Positions 17,958-26,621 of a stretch of 64,000 nucleotides of DNA are shown piece by piece (the stretch's first letter is position 1; each line of letters starts with the position of its first letter). Source of the stretch: Candidatus Bathyarchaeota archaeon (lineage in GTDB: Archaea; Thermoproteota; Bathyarchaeia; Bathyarchaeales; Bathycorpusculaceae); the NCBI GenBank assembly GCA_026014665.1, contig JAOZHX010000012.1, positions 52,956 through 116,955 of the forward strand, in the 5' to 3' direction. A model generated the notes under the pieces. The model was not told where the DNA came from. It did no database searches and saw only the letters and a list, made by a program, of their open reading frames with translations. The translations under genes were made by a program, and so were the position numbers.

Positions 17958-18599
17958 TCACTTGTTTTGCAGGATGGCGACAGAATTCATTATTTTCGGT
18001 ATTTCACTCACAGCGATTTCTAAACCAGAGGCACCTTCGATAACTGTCCCACAAACTGAGTACATCTTGTCTTGGGATTTTCTTATCTTTATTACCTGCC
18101 ACATGACGTATTCAGGAAACTTGACGTGATAGGCTAAAACAGCGTTGTCAGCTTCTATCTTTTTGCCGAGAAAATCTTCAAAAAAGTCAGCCCCAGCAGA
18201 TTTATAGGTGCTCGATAAGCCCTCCAAAACTACTTTTACGTATTGGCTCATCTCAATGCCACCGTTTAAGTCGATTGTTATGTTTACGTTTGGAACTATC
18301 TCGTTATTTCCGGTTGGATTTAGGCTGCGGGAAACCTTTATGGGGCTTGCCAATTTGAATGATAACATAGCAGGCATGTAGACATAGGGTCCAATGTTAC
18401 CTATCTCAGAGATAGCCCACCTCTGAGTAGGCCAAGAAATCTTAAAAGAATGGATGGGGTTGATGTACGTTGCCCAGCGTTCACTTGGATTCTGCTGCTC
18501 TATATCTTTTCTGGAATCATTAAAGACGCTTTTGAGGTCTTTGTAGACTTGAATAGCTGTAGGGATCGCCTTTATTATTTCAGTTAAAGGAAAGCTCAT
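17958..18599 (-). CDS. Hypothetical protein with PsbP/Mog1-like domain
   Basis: 213 residues without signal peptide or membrane helix. The segment around 45-65 ('YINPIHSFKISWPTQRWAI') resembles the opening of PsbP/DcrB/Mog1-like domains ('y.n..ygFsi.yP..W'). The pattern of alternating strands continues to the C-terminus ('YSVCGTVIEGASGLEIAVSEIPKIMNSVAIL'), compatible with an alpha-beta sandwich. The first 40 residues are helical. It converges on glmU with an 8-base gap and has a TATA-like CTTAAATAAA upstream (complement of about 18633-18643). Function unknown. Confidence 0.7.
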   Translation of the reverse strand: MSFPLTEIIKAIPTAIQVYKDLKSVFNDSRKDIEQQNPSERWATYINPIHSFKISWPTQRWAISEIGNIGPYVYMPAMLSFKLASPIKVSRSLNPTGNNEIVPNVNITIDLNGGIEMSQYVKVVLEGLSSTYKSAGADFFEDFLGKKIEADNAVLAYHVKFPEYVMWQVIKIRKSQDKMYSVCGTVIEGASGLEIAVSEIPKIMNSVAILQNK

Positions 18600-18672
18600 A
18601 ATTACGGTTAAGTGATTTAACGCTTAAAAGTTTTTATTTAAGCTAAATCGTTTCACACCGATGATTGACGTA

Positions 18673-18932
18673 CTTGCAGCTTGATTGTTCTTGTGGAGAA
18701 AAAACCAGCCGACACATGCCTCCACATCCACACCGCGGCGCCTTCAACATGAACCCATACTGCTCATGTGGTGTAATTATCTTGTGCCACACCATAACAG
18801 GCGCTGGAATGAACCGCAATCCCAAAGAACAATCATCCTCTTTTGCCGTCTTGCGGCAACCACAAAACCGCCACACCCACATAAAACCTATAGCTCAAGT
18901 GCCCATTGAGGTAAGTAAAAAATACGCGATTG
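18673..18932 (+). repeat. Dispersed repeat family, copy B
   Basis: Copy B begins CTTGCAGC and runs past CCACACCCACATAAAA to about 18932, in a 600-base gap that otherwise has no gene. A perfect 7-bp stem pairs TGTGGAG (18692-18698) with CTCCACA (18720-18726); in copy C the last pair is A-T instead of G-C. A second stem of eight pairs joins 18767-18774 with 18789-18796. A hairpin TTGCCG/CGGCAA lies at about 18844-18860. A frame through it, MPPHPHRG to RHTHIK (57 codons), aligns with copy C without a gap. An open frame also exists on the other strand. The element points towards the Sm-like gene at 19203. Confidence 0.8.
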
Positions 18933-19202
18933 GTTTTTTAGAGAAAAGAACAAAAAACATAACCACCACCCAAACCTCCAACCTACCCATCCCAAACAAT
19001 AATCTTTTTCAAAGGCTAAGGGGTTCCGATTTTCTTGAACAGTTGGTACGTGCTAGCCTAAAAGGGCAAATAACGGTAGAAAACCGAAAAGCCCTTTCCC
19101 AATGGAACGGGCAACCACTTAGCGTTGTTTTTGTTTTCTATTTAAATCAAAGATAAATACTGGGAGTGCAATTTCATAAAACACTTAAGGAGAGAACCAA
19201 AG

Positions 19203-19625
19203 TTGTCTGTAGCACAGAGAAAATACTTCACTGAAGTGGCAGCGTTAGCCGATAAGATTGTCGCTGTCACAACAACTAACGGCAAAACATTCAACGGCAC
19301 ACTCATAGGCATAAACCCTGACAATTTAAGCCTCACGTTAGCGGACGTTAAAGATGAGTCTGGAAAGCTCCTCAACCGCCTAGTTCTCAACGGTTCAGTC
19401 GTCATGTCCATATCCAGTTCAGAAAAACCCTTCGACCTAAAGGCCCTCTCACAGAGACTAGAAAAAGTTTTCCCAACCATGGTTAAACTCTATGAAGACA
19501 AGGGCTTCATCTGGGTCATGGACAAAGTAAAGCTAACCGAAAAAGGCGTGGTGGAAGGTTCCGGACCAGCAGCGGAACGAGTACAGAAAGTCTATGATGC
19601 ATTCATGAGCGAAGCCAAGGCTTAA
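19203..19625 (+). CDS. Sm-like (LSm/SmAP) RNA-binding protein with C-terminal extension
   Basis: 140 residues from a TTG start preceded by AAGGAGAG at 19187-19194. Residues 10-75 show the Sm fold: 'VAVTTTNGKTFNGTLIGINPDNLSLTL' (Sm1, with the 'D-x-x-N-L-x-L' turn) and 'RLVLNGSVVMSIS' (Sm2). The remaining 65 residues form a mixed domain ('LEKVFPTMVKLYEDKGFIWVMDKVKLTEKGVVEGSGP') as in the long archaeal SmAP3-type proteins. It forms rings binding U-rich RNA. A distance of about 270 bases separates it from repeat copy B, which has the same orientation. Confidence 0.9.
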   Translation: MSVAQRKYFTEVAALADKIVAVTTTNGKTFNGTLIGINPDNLSLTLADVKDESGKLLNRLVLNGSVVMSISSSEKPFDLKALSQRLEKVFPTMVKLYEDKGFIWVMDKVKLTEKGVVEGSGPAAERVQKVYDAFMSEAKA

Positions 19626-20374
19626 ATGAACCAGCGCAGTTGCTGCTCCTCTTTCTTCTTTTCTTCTGTTATGCTCCGTATGATTCCAAAGGACTCCAAC
19701 ATCCGCTTGATTTCTTCACCACTAGCTTCCAAACCAGACAAATCAACACTCAAATTCAAAAACTTAGCCAACGTCAAAAGAGCGTAACGCGCAGCATTCA
19801 CATCAGGATTCATCCCAGGTGTGTCCACCAACAAAGAAAAGCCTTTGATATCCCGAATCCGTGCCAACCCAACCGACAACCCTGCAATCCCAAATACGTG
19901 GCCAACCATAACTTTGGTTCCTAAATCAAGCGCCTGCTGCATCGTCTCCAAATCCGTAGCAGTACTATAAAGCCCTGGTACTCCAGTCACCTCGTCTTTC
20001 TTGAAGCCACCCACGGAAATCACGAATCGGCAACCGAACTGCTGTGCAATATCGAGCACTTTACCGACTAACTCGTATTGCCCAACGGTCGTGAGCGCCT
20101 GAGTGTTCCCATACCAAACAATTATGTCACGTTCACCTTTCCCTCTCTTGGCATAGTAGAGTTCGTTGATGGGGGAATTGGCGCTGCCGTCCGCCTTTGT
20201 CACGGCGAAATCTTGAAAAGATGAAGAAAAAATTTGGGCGAACCGCTTTGCCTTCAATTCCTTAATCAGATGCAACGCCGCGATGTTGGCGACGAATCCA
20301 ATGCCCGGTAAGCCTTCGATGAGTATTGGGTCGTTGAGTTCTGGTTTTTCAATTATATCTATCGAGCAGACCAT
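19622..20374 (-). CDS. PAC2-family proteasome assembly chaperone homologue
   Basis: 250 residues with the PAC2 signature 'DPILIEGLPGIGFVANIAALHLI' near the start, 'GKVLDIAQQFGCRFVISVGGF' mid-protein, 'GVPGLYSTATD' and 'LLVDTPGMNPDVNAARYALLTLAKFLNLSVDLSGL' near the end. Archaeal members are soluble and related to eukaryotic proteasome assembly chaperones; their exact role is unsettled. It converges on the Sm-like gene with a 4-base overlap and is divergent from tgtA. Start ATG at 20374 is directly before the conserved N-terminal strand. Confidence 0.9.
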   Translation of the reverse strand: MVCSIDIIEKPELNDPILIEGLPGIGFVANIAALHLIKELKAKRFAQIFSSSFQDFAVTKADGSANSPINELYYAKRGKGERDIIVWYGNTQALTTVGQYELVGKVLDIAQQFGCRFVISVGGFKKDEVTGVPGLYSTATDLETMQQALDLGTKVMVGHVFGIAGLSVGLARIRDIKGFSLLVDTPGMNPDVNAARYALLTLAKFLNLSVDLSGLEASGEEIKRMLESFGIIRSITEEKKKEEQQLRWFI

Positions 20375-20545
20375 GAGATGTTCGCTTCTTTGAGTATTTA
20401 GAGAAACATTGCGATATAAGGATGCCTAATCAAAACACAAACAGTCACCTACGACCCAACTTTTATAATTCTCAACCGTCCACAAAAAAATAACGCCTGA
20501 TTTCTATATGAGCAATCACTCAGAAAAGAAAACGTTTAGCCAACC

Positions 20546-20555
20546 TTTTTTATAA
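20546..20555 (+). promoter_or_regulatory. TATA box of tgtA
   Basis: TTTTTATAAG lies 32 bases before the TTG start at 20587, so the transcript should begin close to or a few bases upstream of the start codon (leaderless or nearly so). This supports the TTG choice. Confidence 0.55.
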
Positions 20556-20586
20556 GCGAGCACCCAGTCATCTTTAGGCTTCCAAA

Positions 20587-22218
20587 TTGAGTTTCGAAAC
20601 AAAAGAAAAAGACCTCCTCGGCAGAATCGGCAAACTAAAAACTAAAACTGCAACAGTGGAGACTCCGCTGCTTTTCCCAGTCATCAATCCCAGCATCCAA
20701 CCTATCCCACCAAAACGGCTCAAAGAAGCGTTCGGTTGCCAAGCAATAATAACCAACGCTTACATCCTCAAAAAACGCTTCAAAAACCTACCCGTTGAAA
20801 AGGGCTTGCATAACTTCTTGGATTTTGACGGCGCGATTATGACAGATTCAGGTGCCTATCAGATACTGGTTTATGGCGAAGTTGAGGTCTCCCAAAAAGA
20901 AATTGTCGCTTACCAAGAAGGCATAGGCAGCGACATCGCAACCATCCTTGACATCCCCACAGGTTGGAAAGTGACTAAGCAACAAGCCGAAATCACTGTC
21001 GAAGAAACTCTGCGGCGAGCCAAAGCCTTCTTCAAAGAGAAAAATCGCGATGACATCCTCTGGGTTGGACCCGTGCAAGGTGGAAAACACCTGGATTTGG
21101 TGGCTTCCTCTGCAGCTGAAATGGGGAAACTTCCCTTCCAAATCCACGCACTTGGAAGCCCAACCGAAGTTATGGAAAACTACCGTTATGACGTCTTAGC
21201 CGAAATGATATTGACTGCTAAAAAAGGCATACCAATCGAGCGTCCCCTGCACCTGTTTGGCGCTGGTCACCCCTCCATGTTTGCTTTGGCCGTGGCGCTG
21301 GGTTGTGACCTCTTCGATTCAGCTGCATATGCTTTGTACGCTCGAGAAAACCGCTATATGACTGAGAACGGCACTTGGCGGCTTGAAGAACTGGACTATT
21401 TTCCCTGCAGTTGCCCCCGATGTTCCTCGGAGACGCCAAGGACTTTAGAGCTGAAAAAACCCAAAGAAAGGGAAGTTTTCTTGGCAGAACACAACCTGCA
21501 TGTTTGCCTAGCAGAGCTTAGGCGCATCAAACAGGCCATCCGTGACGGCAGACTTTGGGAACACACAGAAATGCGTCTGCACGCCCACCCTGCTCTGCTT
21601 TCAGCCCTAAAGAGGCTGCGTAACCACGAAGATTTCATAGAAAAATTTAGTCCTACAACCAAGAGCAGCGGTTTCTTCTACTTTGATTCGGTGGGACTTG
21701 CACGTCCAGAAATCACTAATTACCGCAAACGCTTAAGCGAACGGTACAATCCGCCTCAATCTGCCAAGGTGCTTTTGCTTGTTCCCCAAACGAGAAACAA
21801 ACCGTTCCATAAAGCACCAGAATTCAAAAAGATAAGACAACTATTGAGCAATCTAGGTGAAGGCTTCTCATCTCAAGTTCATGTTTGCGTTTATGCCGCT
21901 CCATTTGGCATTGTACCCATTGAACTAGATGAGGTTTACCCGCTTTCCCAGCATGACACCGCCTTACCTCTTGACTGCGAAACAATCGATTACGTAGCTG
22001 AACAAGTTTCGCAATACATTCAACGCAACAATTACCAAAGTATTATACTGCTAAATGACCCCAACCTATGGAACAACACCATCAAAAATACTTGCAAACA
22101 AGCCTGCAAAAATAAACAATTAACGTTTGATTACATAAATGCCCATGGGGATGGACGCAAACAGATTTTAACTCGTTTAGAGAACATTCTGCGGAAACAG
22201 TTGAGCGAAAAACCTTGA
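20587..22218 (+). CDS. tgtA: Archaeal tRNA-guanine(15) transglycosylase
   Basis: 543 residues. The catalytic TIM barrel occupies about 1-340: 'FGCQAIITNAYIL', 'MTDSGAYQILVYGEV' with catalytic Asp in 'TDSGAYQ', 'DIPTGW', 'VQGGKHLD' and 'LFGAGHPSMFALAVALGCDLFDSAAY'. The zinc site is 'CSCPRC' followed by a distal His in 'AEHNLH'. The enzyme inserts preQ0 at tRNA position 15 for archaeosine synthesis. After about residue 385 comes a DUF5591-type domain ('AKVLLLVPQTRNKPF...'). I see no PUA domain at the C-terminus, which many archaeal TgtA have. It is coupled to the PHP gene by a 4-base overlap. Confidence 0.92.
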   Translation: MSFETKEKDLLGRIGKLKTKTATVETPLLFPVINPSIQPIPPKRLKEAFGCQAIITNAYILKKRFKNLPVEKGLHNFLDFDGAIMTDSGAYQILVYGEVEVSQKEIVAYQEGIGSDIATILDIPTGWKVTKQQAEITVEETLRRAKAFFKEKNRDDILWVGPVQGGKHLDLVASSAAEMGKLPFQIHALGSPTEVMENYRYDVLAEMILTAKKGIPIERPLHLFGAGHPSMFALAVALGCDLFDSAAYALYARENRYMTENGTWRLEELDYFPCSCPRCSSETPRTLELKKPKEREVFLAEHNLHVCLAELRRIKQAIRDGRLWEHTEMRLHAHPALLSALKRLRNHEDFIEKFSPTTKSSGFFYFDSVGLARPEITNYRKRLSERYNPPQSAKVLLLVPQTRNKPFHKAPEFKKIRQLLSNLGEGFSSQVHVCVYAAPFGIVPIELDEVYPLSQHDTALPLDCETIDYVAEQVSQYIQRNNYQSIILLNDPNLWNNTIKNTCKQACKNKQLTFDYINAHGDGRKQILTRLENILRKQLSEKP

Positions 22219-22808
22219 TTCAAGCTGACCTACACATTCATACTATTTATTCGGCTGATTCACTCATTCAACCAAAAACGCTTATTGACATGCTTTCCGC
22301 CCACAGCTACATCAAAGTTGCAGCCATCACTGACCATGACAGCGTCCGAGGATGTCGAGCCACCGTCGAGTTAGCGAAGGCATACCCCGACATCCTAATC
22401 ATTCCAGGCGTTGAAATCAGCACCACGCAGGGCGACATGATAGTTTTAGGAACCTACGAGTTGCCGCCTAAGCCTTGGACGCCACAAGCAGTTGCGGATT
22501 TTGCCAAAACCATCGGCGGCGTCTCCATAGTTGCTCATCCATACAGGCTCTACGGCATGCACGACTACGCCAGAAACGTTAAAGTCGACGCCATCGAAGT
22601 CCTCAACGGCGGTTCCACCAAAGAAGCTAACCAAGAGGCGAAAATGCTGGCAAAAAGCATGGGTTTGCCAGGCACAGCAGGCAGCGATGCGCACCAAGTT
22701 TCCGAGTTGTTAAGCGTTTTCACTCAAATTGACGCTGACCTTAATGTTGATTCAGTTTTGAGCGCAATTCGCAGGGGCGCCGTTTCTGCGAAGGCTACAC
22801 TGCTTTAG
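22215..22808 (+). CDS. PHP-domain phosphoesterase
   Basis: 197 residues from a TTG that overlaps the tgtA stop (TTGA). All PHP metal motifs are present: 'DLHIHTIYSADS', 'AITDHDSVRG', 'IPGVEIST', 'VAHPYRLYG' and 'GSDAH'. Such stand-alone PHP proteins hydrolyse phosphoesters, for example nucleoside or oligonucleotide phosphates, with a trinuclear metal centre. It is soluble and compact, consisting only of the PHP domain. Coupling to tgtA suggests a link to tRNA or nucleotide metabolism, but the substrate is unknown. Confidence 0.88.
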   Translation: MIQADLHIHTIYSADSLIQPKTLIDMLSAHSYIKVAAITDHDSVRGCRATVELAKAYPDILIIPGVEISTTQGDMIVLGTYELPPKPWTPQAVADFAKTIGGVSIVAHPYRLYGMHDYARNVKVDAIEVLNGGSTKEANQEAKMLAKSMGLPGTAGSDAHQVSELLSVFTQIDADLNVDSVLSAIRRGAVSAKATLL

Positions 22809-22908
22809 GATATTTTTGTTTTGAACAATTAAGCGTCTGTTCCCCAACATTTTTAAAACAGCATCGGTTCATTTAAAATGTTAGAGTTTACACTAAGGAA
22901 TGGTTTGA

Positions 22909-24165
22909 TTGCAGCTTGGATTTTTAGGTGGAGCAAGGGAAGTTGGAAGAATCGGCATAACTGTAAAGTCCGCCAAAACACAGGTTATCCTCGACTACGG
23001 CGTCATGCTGGATAACGAACCGGGTTTTCCCATGCATGTCCCGCCCAAAGAAGTCGACGCCCTCATCTTAACCCACAGTCATCTTGACCACTCAGGCGCC
23101 ATCCCCATATTTTACATAAATGATAAAAAAGCCCTCTACACCAACAAACTCAACCTCGAACTCACCCAACTCTTAATTCAAGACTTCATTCATCTATCCA
23201 GTTACTATCTGCCTTTTGAATACCTAGAGTTAAAGACCATGATGCGGAGCAATCACCACCTCGATTTTGGAGTAGAAGAAACTTTAGGTGACATGAAATT
23301 TAAACTCCTAAACGCCGGACATACGCCTGGCAGCGCTTCTGTGCTCATCGAGGCAGATGGTAAACGCATCCTCTATACGGGCGACTTCAACCTTGAAGAG
23401 AGCAAACTCCTCAACGGAGCAACCATGGACTATGGCGATTTAGACGCTGTCATCATAGAAAGCACCTACGCCGACTCCGACCACACCGAGAGGCAAACAC
23501 TTGAAAAGCAGTTCCTCGACGCTTGCACCGAAGTGGTTGAGATGGGTGGAACCGTTCTGGTTCCAGCTTTCGGCGTCGGACGTTCCCAAGAGATGGCATG
23601 TATCTTGGCTGCAAATCATTTTGAATACCCCGTGGTTTTAGATGGGATGGCACGTGAAGCAAGCCGCATAATAATGAACTATAAAGAATTCCTCAAGGAC
23701 CCCAAATTATTCATGAATGCGATGCATTCCGTCGATTGGGTAGAGGGCTGGCGTGATCGACGCAAAGCGCTCAAAACCCCAAGCGTAATAATTTCCACAG
23801 CAGGGATGCTTAAGGGCGGACCTGCAGCGTTTTATGTTTCCAAGTTGGGCAAAAAAGCTGTTAACGCTGTTTTTCTGGTTAGTTACCAGATTCCAGGGAC
23901 TCCAGGGCGTGAGTTGATGGAAAAGGGCGTTTGCACCATCGATGGAAAAATTCGTAAAATAAAAGCTAAATACCGACACTTTGATTTCTCCTCGCACTGT
24001 GGCGCAAGCAAACTAAAAGAAGCCCTAATTAAACTCGGAGGTAAACCCAAGGTTTTCGTGGTTCATGGTGCCGAGGGCAACTGTGAACTCTTCGCAAACT
24101 GGGCAAGGACTGAATTAGGCTTGGATGCTGTGGCGCCTCGAACTGGAGAAACTTATCAGGTATAG
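22909..24165 (+). CDS. Beta-CASP metallo-beta-lactamase ribonuclease, aCPSF2-like
   Basis: 418 residues from a TTG start. The metallo-beta-lactamase core shows 'THSHLDHSGAIP' (motif 2), 'NAGHTPGSAS' (motif 3), 'YTGDFNLEES' (motif 4). The beta-CASP part has 'VLVPAFGVGRSQEM' and 'STAGMLKGGPAAFY', and the last His motif is 'VVHGAEGNCELFA'. No KH domains precede it, so it is the short aCPSF2 type rather than aCPSF1. These enzymes cut or trim RNA 5'->3' or endonucleolytically. A TATA-like TTTTTAAAAC at 22850-22859 precedes it. The archaemetzincin gene follows after 12 bases. Confidence 0.92.
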   Translation: MQLGFLGGAREVGRIGITVKSAKTQVILDYGVMLDNEPGFPMHVPPKEVDALILTHSHLDHSGAIPIFYINDKKALYTNKLNLELTQLLIQDFIHLSSYYLPFEYLELKTMMRSNHHLDFGVEETLGDMKFKLLNAGHTPGSASVLIEADGKRILYTGDFNLEESKLLNGATMDYGDLDAVIIESTYADSDHTERQTLEKQFLDACTEVVEMGGTVLVPAFGVGRSQEMACILAANHFEYPVVLDGMAREASRIIMNYKEFLKDPKLFMNAMHSVDWVEGWRDRRKALKTPSVIISTAGMLKGGPAAFYVSKLGKKAVNAVFLVSYQIPGTPGRELMEKGVCTIDGKIRKIKAKYRHFDFSSHCGASKLKEALIKLGGKPKVFVVHGAEGNCELFANWARTELGLDAVAPRTGETYQV

Positions 24166-24177
24166 GCTGCTAGGTTT

Positions 24178-24729
24178 ATGAAGGTAGGTGTTTTGGCAGT
24201 TGGGCAAGTTGCACCCGAAGTTTTGAATGCGTTAGCACAAGGGTTGGAGCGGATTTTTCCTGACACGAACGCTTTTGTTATCAAACAAGTCCTACCTTTG
24301 CCCAAAAATGCCTACGATAAAACACGCAAGCAATACAGTTCCAGTTTACTCCTCAACGTGGTCAAGGCTTTTACAAGTAAAAGGCAGGATGTCCACAGGG
24401 TTTTAGGCGTTGTTGATGTTGACATTTTTGTAGCTGGATTAAACTATGTTTTCGGCGAAGCGTACACGCCTGGGTCGGCAGGGTTGATTTCGCTTTGGCG
24501 TCTAAGGCAAGAGTTCTATGGTGCAAAATCGGATCAAGCTCTTTTTGGGCTGCGGACACTCAAGGAGGCGGTGCATGAGTTGGGGCATACACTTGGCTTG
24601 CAGCATTGCCGCCGGTCGGTTTGCGTTATGTATTTTTCTAACTGTATTTTCGATACGGATAAAAAGCAAAGCTTCTTTTGCGACCAATGCTATTTGCAAG
24701 CATCAATAGCTATAAGCAATGTAGGTTAG
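24178..24729 (+). CDS. amzA: Archaemetzincin metallopeptidase
   Basis: 183 residues. The zinc-binding and catalytic motif is HELGHTLGLQH at residues 133-143, followed by Cys in 'CRRSVCVMYFSNC' and a second 'CDQC' pair; this four-Cys structural zinc site and the Met-turn ('CVMYFS') are the archaemetzincin hallmark. It is a soluble peptidase of unknown substrate. It lies 12 bases after the aCPSF gene and 4 before the presenilin-like gene, suggesting one operon. Confidence 0.92.
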   Translation: MKVGVLAVGQVAPEVLNALAQGLERIFPDTNAFVIKQVLPLPKNAYDKTRKQYSSSLLLNVVKAFTSKRQDVHRVLGVVDVDIFVAGLNYVFGEAYTPGSAGLISLWRLRQEFYGAKSDQALFGLRTLKEAVHELGHTLGLQHCRRSVCVMYFSNCIFDTDKKQSFFCDQCYLQASIAISNVG

Positions 24730-24733
24730 AGCC

Positions 24734-25603
24734 GTGACTGAGCCAACGAAACAACAACCGACCCAGGTGCCCGCTAAATCAGAGCAGGACCGCTTCAAGT
24801 TCGAAATCGTATACCTGATGCCTATTTTGGCAAGTTTGCTCTTCGGGTTAGGCTGTGCTTATCTTTTGGCGCCGCAGCAAGCATCAAGCATTCCTGTTAC
24901 GCCGATTCCTGAGGAGACGCCTGGAGCGCCTTTTGGCAACGCATTGTACTTCGTGGTTTTAATTGCCATAAGCGCCACCGTATTCTATTTTCTCCTAAAG
25001 AAACGCAGTAAACGCATTATCAAGGCGTTAATTGTAGTAGCTATGTCCACTGCCGCTTTGTTGCTTTCGCTGGTTTATTTGTCCGCCGTTTTGCCGTATT
25101 TTGAGGGCGTTGATTATGTATGGATTGGATTATCTGTAGCTATAACGGTGCTCTTTGATCTTGCCGTTTTTCGTTTTCCAAGAGCACGTAATATCGCCGT
25201 TATTTGCTTAGGTGGCGCCTTGGGAGTCTTCTTTGGCAAGTTTATACCCTTGTGGAGCGCGGTCTTAATTTTGGCGTTTTTAGCTGTGTATGATGTTGTT
25301 GCGGTGTATAAGGGACCTGTGGGTAAGATTGCTGAGTCTGGGCTTGAACAGTTACATGGATTAAGCTATTCCTTTAAGGATATTCAAATGGGGTTGGGTG
25401 ACTTAGTGTTTTATTCGATGCTAGTAGGAGCGGTGTTCTTCAATTTCAATAATCTATTTCCGACCATTCTATCTATAGTGGGAATAATGGCTGGGTCTAT
25501 CTTGACCTTTTATATGCTGGAAAAGAAAGGCATCTTCCCAGGATTACCATTCCCCATTTTGCTTGGGCTAACTTTGGGGTTAATTGCAGGTTTCTTGCTG
25601 TAA
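24734..25603 (+). CDS. Presenilin/signal peptide peptidase-like intramembrane aspartyl protease
   Basis: 289 residues from a GTG start, with about nine hydrophobic segments. The catalytic Asp pair is D187 in 'AVYDVVAVY' and D223 in 'MGLGDLVFYS' (the YD and GxGD motifs); a PAL-like 'LPFPILLG' follows near the C-terminus. Archaeal PSH enzymes cut transmembrane helices or leftover signal peptides. The first 30 residues are hydrophilic and cytosolic. It is apparently co-transcribed with archaemetzincin, which would put two proteases side by side. Confidence 0.88.
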   Translation: MTEPTKQQPTQVPAKSEQDRFKFEIVYLMPILASLLFGLGCAYLLAPQQASSIPVTPIPEETPGAPFGNALYFVVLIAISATVFYFLLKKRSKRIIKALIVVAMSTAALLLSLVYLSAVLPYFEGVDYVWIGLSVAITVLFDLAVFRFPRARNIAVICLGGALGVFFGKFIPLWSAVLILAFLAVYDVVAVYKGPVGKIAESGLEQLHGLSYSFKDIQMGLGDLVFYSMLVGAVFFNFNNLFPTILSIVGIMAGSILTFYMLEKKGIFPGLPFPILLGLTLGLIAGFLL

Positions 25604-25623
25604 GTTAACTTGCTTTGGTTAGT

Positions 25624-26538
25624 TTATTTAAAAGAGCCGATTAAGTAACTCGCTATGATTGATAAGGCATAAATCAGCATGCTCACATGGAAAAGTGGTA
25701 ATGCCTTGATTGCTGCTTCAGCGCTCCTCTTTTGAAGAATCAGCAGACTGCTGCCCGAGATCAAAACGAAGCTCACTGCAAAACCTGCAAGCATCCAGAT
25801 GCTTCCAAGAGCATAGAGGAACACCGCCGCAACCACAAAATGAAGTATGCTAAACCCCAATATCCAGTAGGCGGTTGTATTCATGCTGTAGAGGATGGGT
25901 ATGGTGTTCATGCCTTTGGCTTTATCGTTGGCAACATCAACCAAGTCGTTTACGCCTAAATGAGCCAGCGCCAAGGGATAGAAGAACAAAAACAGCAGCA
26001 CAGCAATGAAATCAGGCTTGCCGACAACGAGGTAGCCTGCGACAAGAAATAAAGCGAAATCTATGCGTCCAATAACTTGCGCCACTGGAATCTTTTCTTT
26101 TCGTTTCTTGAGTTGATAGAAGGCTTCTAGGCAGTAGCAGACCAGCATCATAGCGAACACGTAGACTGCATGGGAAACTGGAAGAGTAAAGATTACTATG
26201 GTTGTCAGGGTAACAAGTGCAGCGAAAAAGATTGTTGCTTTTTGCCTTGAAATTAAACCTGATGGGATTGGTCGTTTTCCGAAAGGTCGCCAATACTTGG
26301 TTAGCCTATTATCGGAGGCTAACTCTTTCTTGTCGACTTGCGCATCCACGATGTCGTTTAAGATGAGCCCGGCTTCAAAACCGAAGAAACCAATCAGAAC
26401 CGCCTGCAACACCGTAATAGTGGAGAAGCCACCGTAGGTTTGATAGACAAGGAAGAGTCCTGCGCAGAAAAGAGTTGGCCACACGAAGAAGAAGTGTAAG
26501 CGTGTAAGGTCAAAGTATGCTTTAAGCCGCTGGTTCAC
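25624..26538 (-). CDS. UbiA-family prenyltransferase (first of a divergent pair)
   Basis: About 304 residues, 8-9 membrane helices. The first prenyl-diphosphate motif is 'LNDIVDAQVDK' (NDxxDxxxD) and the second is 'GVNDLVDVANDKAKGM' (DxxxD). This integral membrane family joins a polyprenyl chain to an aromatic or other acceptor (quinone, ether lipid or decaprenyl-phosphoribose type). The GTG at 26538 is chosen because AAAGGGA precedes it and the TATA element at 26571-26585 lies about 40 bases upstream; a longer open frame to 26607 would start before the promoter. The substrate is not readable. Confidence 0.85.
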   Translation of the reverse strand: MNQRLKAYFDLTRLHFFFVWPTLFCAGLFLVYQTYGGFSTITVLQAVLIGFFGFEAGLILNDIVDAQVDKKELASDNRLTKYWRPFGKRPIPSGLISRQKATIFFAALVTLTTIVIFTLPVSHAVYVFAMMLVCYCLEAFYQLKKRKEKIPVAQVIGRIDFALFLVAGYLVVGKPDFIAVLLFLFFYPLALAHLGVNDLVDVANDKAKGMNTIPILYSMNTTAYWILGFSILHFVVAAVFLYALGSIWMLAGFAVSFVLISGSSLLILQKRSAEAAIKALPLFHVSMLIYALSIIASYLIGSFK

Positions 26539-26570
26539 CAATATCCCTTTAGTTTTTGCTCTATTTCCAT

Positions 26571-26585
26571 GGTTTAAATAAATAA
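26571..26585. promoter_or_regulatory. Shared divergent TATA region of two UbiA genes
   Basis: GGTTTAAATAAATAA reads as a TATA-like box on both strands. It is about 40 bases from the GTG of the leftward UbiA and about 45 from the ATG of the rightward UbiA. One TBP site could thus serve both genes. This is inferred from position and composition. Confidence 0.45.
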
Positions 26586-26621
26586 GTGTTCCCATCAATA
26601 AGTACAAAGAGTAACTCCCAG

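Noticed and set aside
18665..19156. 163-codon plus-strand frame through repeat copy B
   Set aside because: Only the 57-codon part has a counterpart in copy C; the rest is unlike any protein and runs into the Sm-like gene's leader region, so it is listed as repeat rather than a gene.
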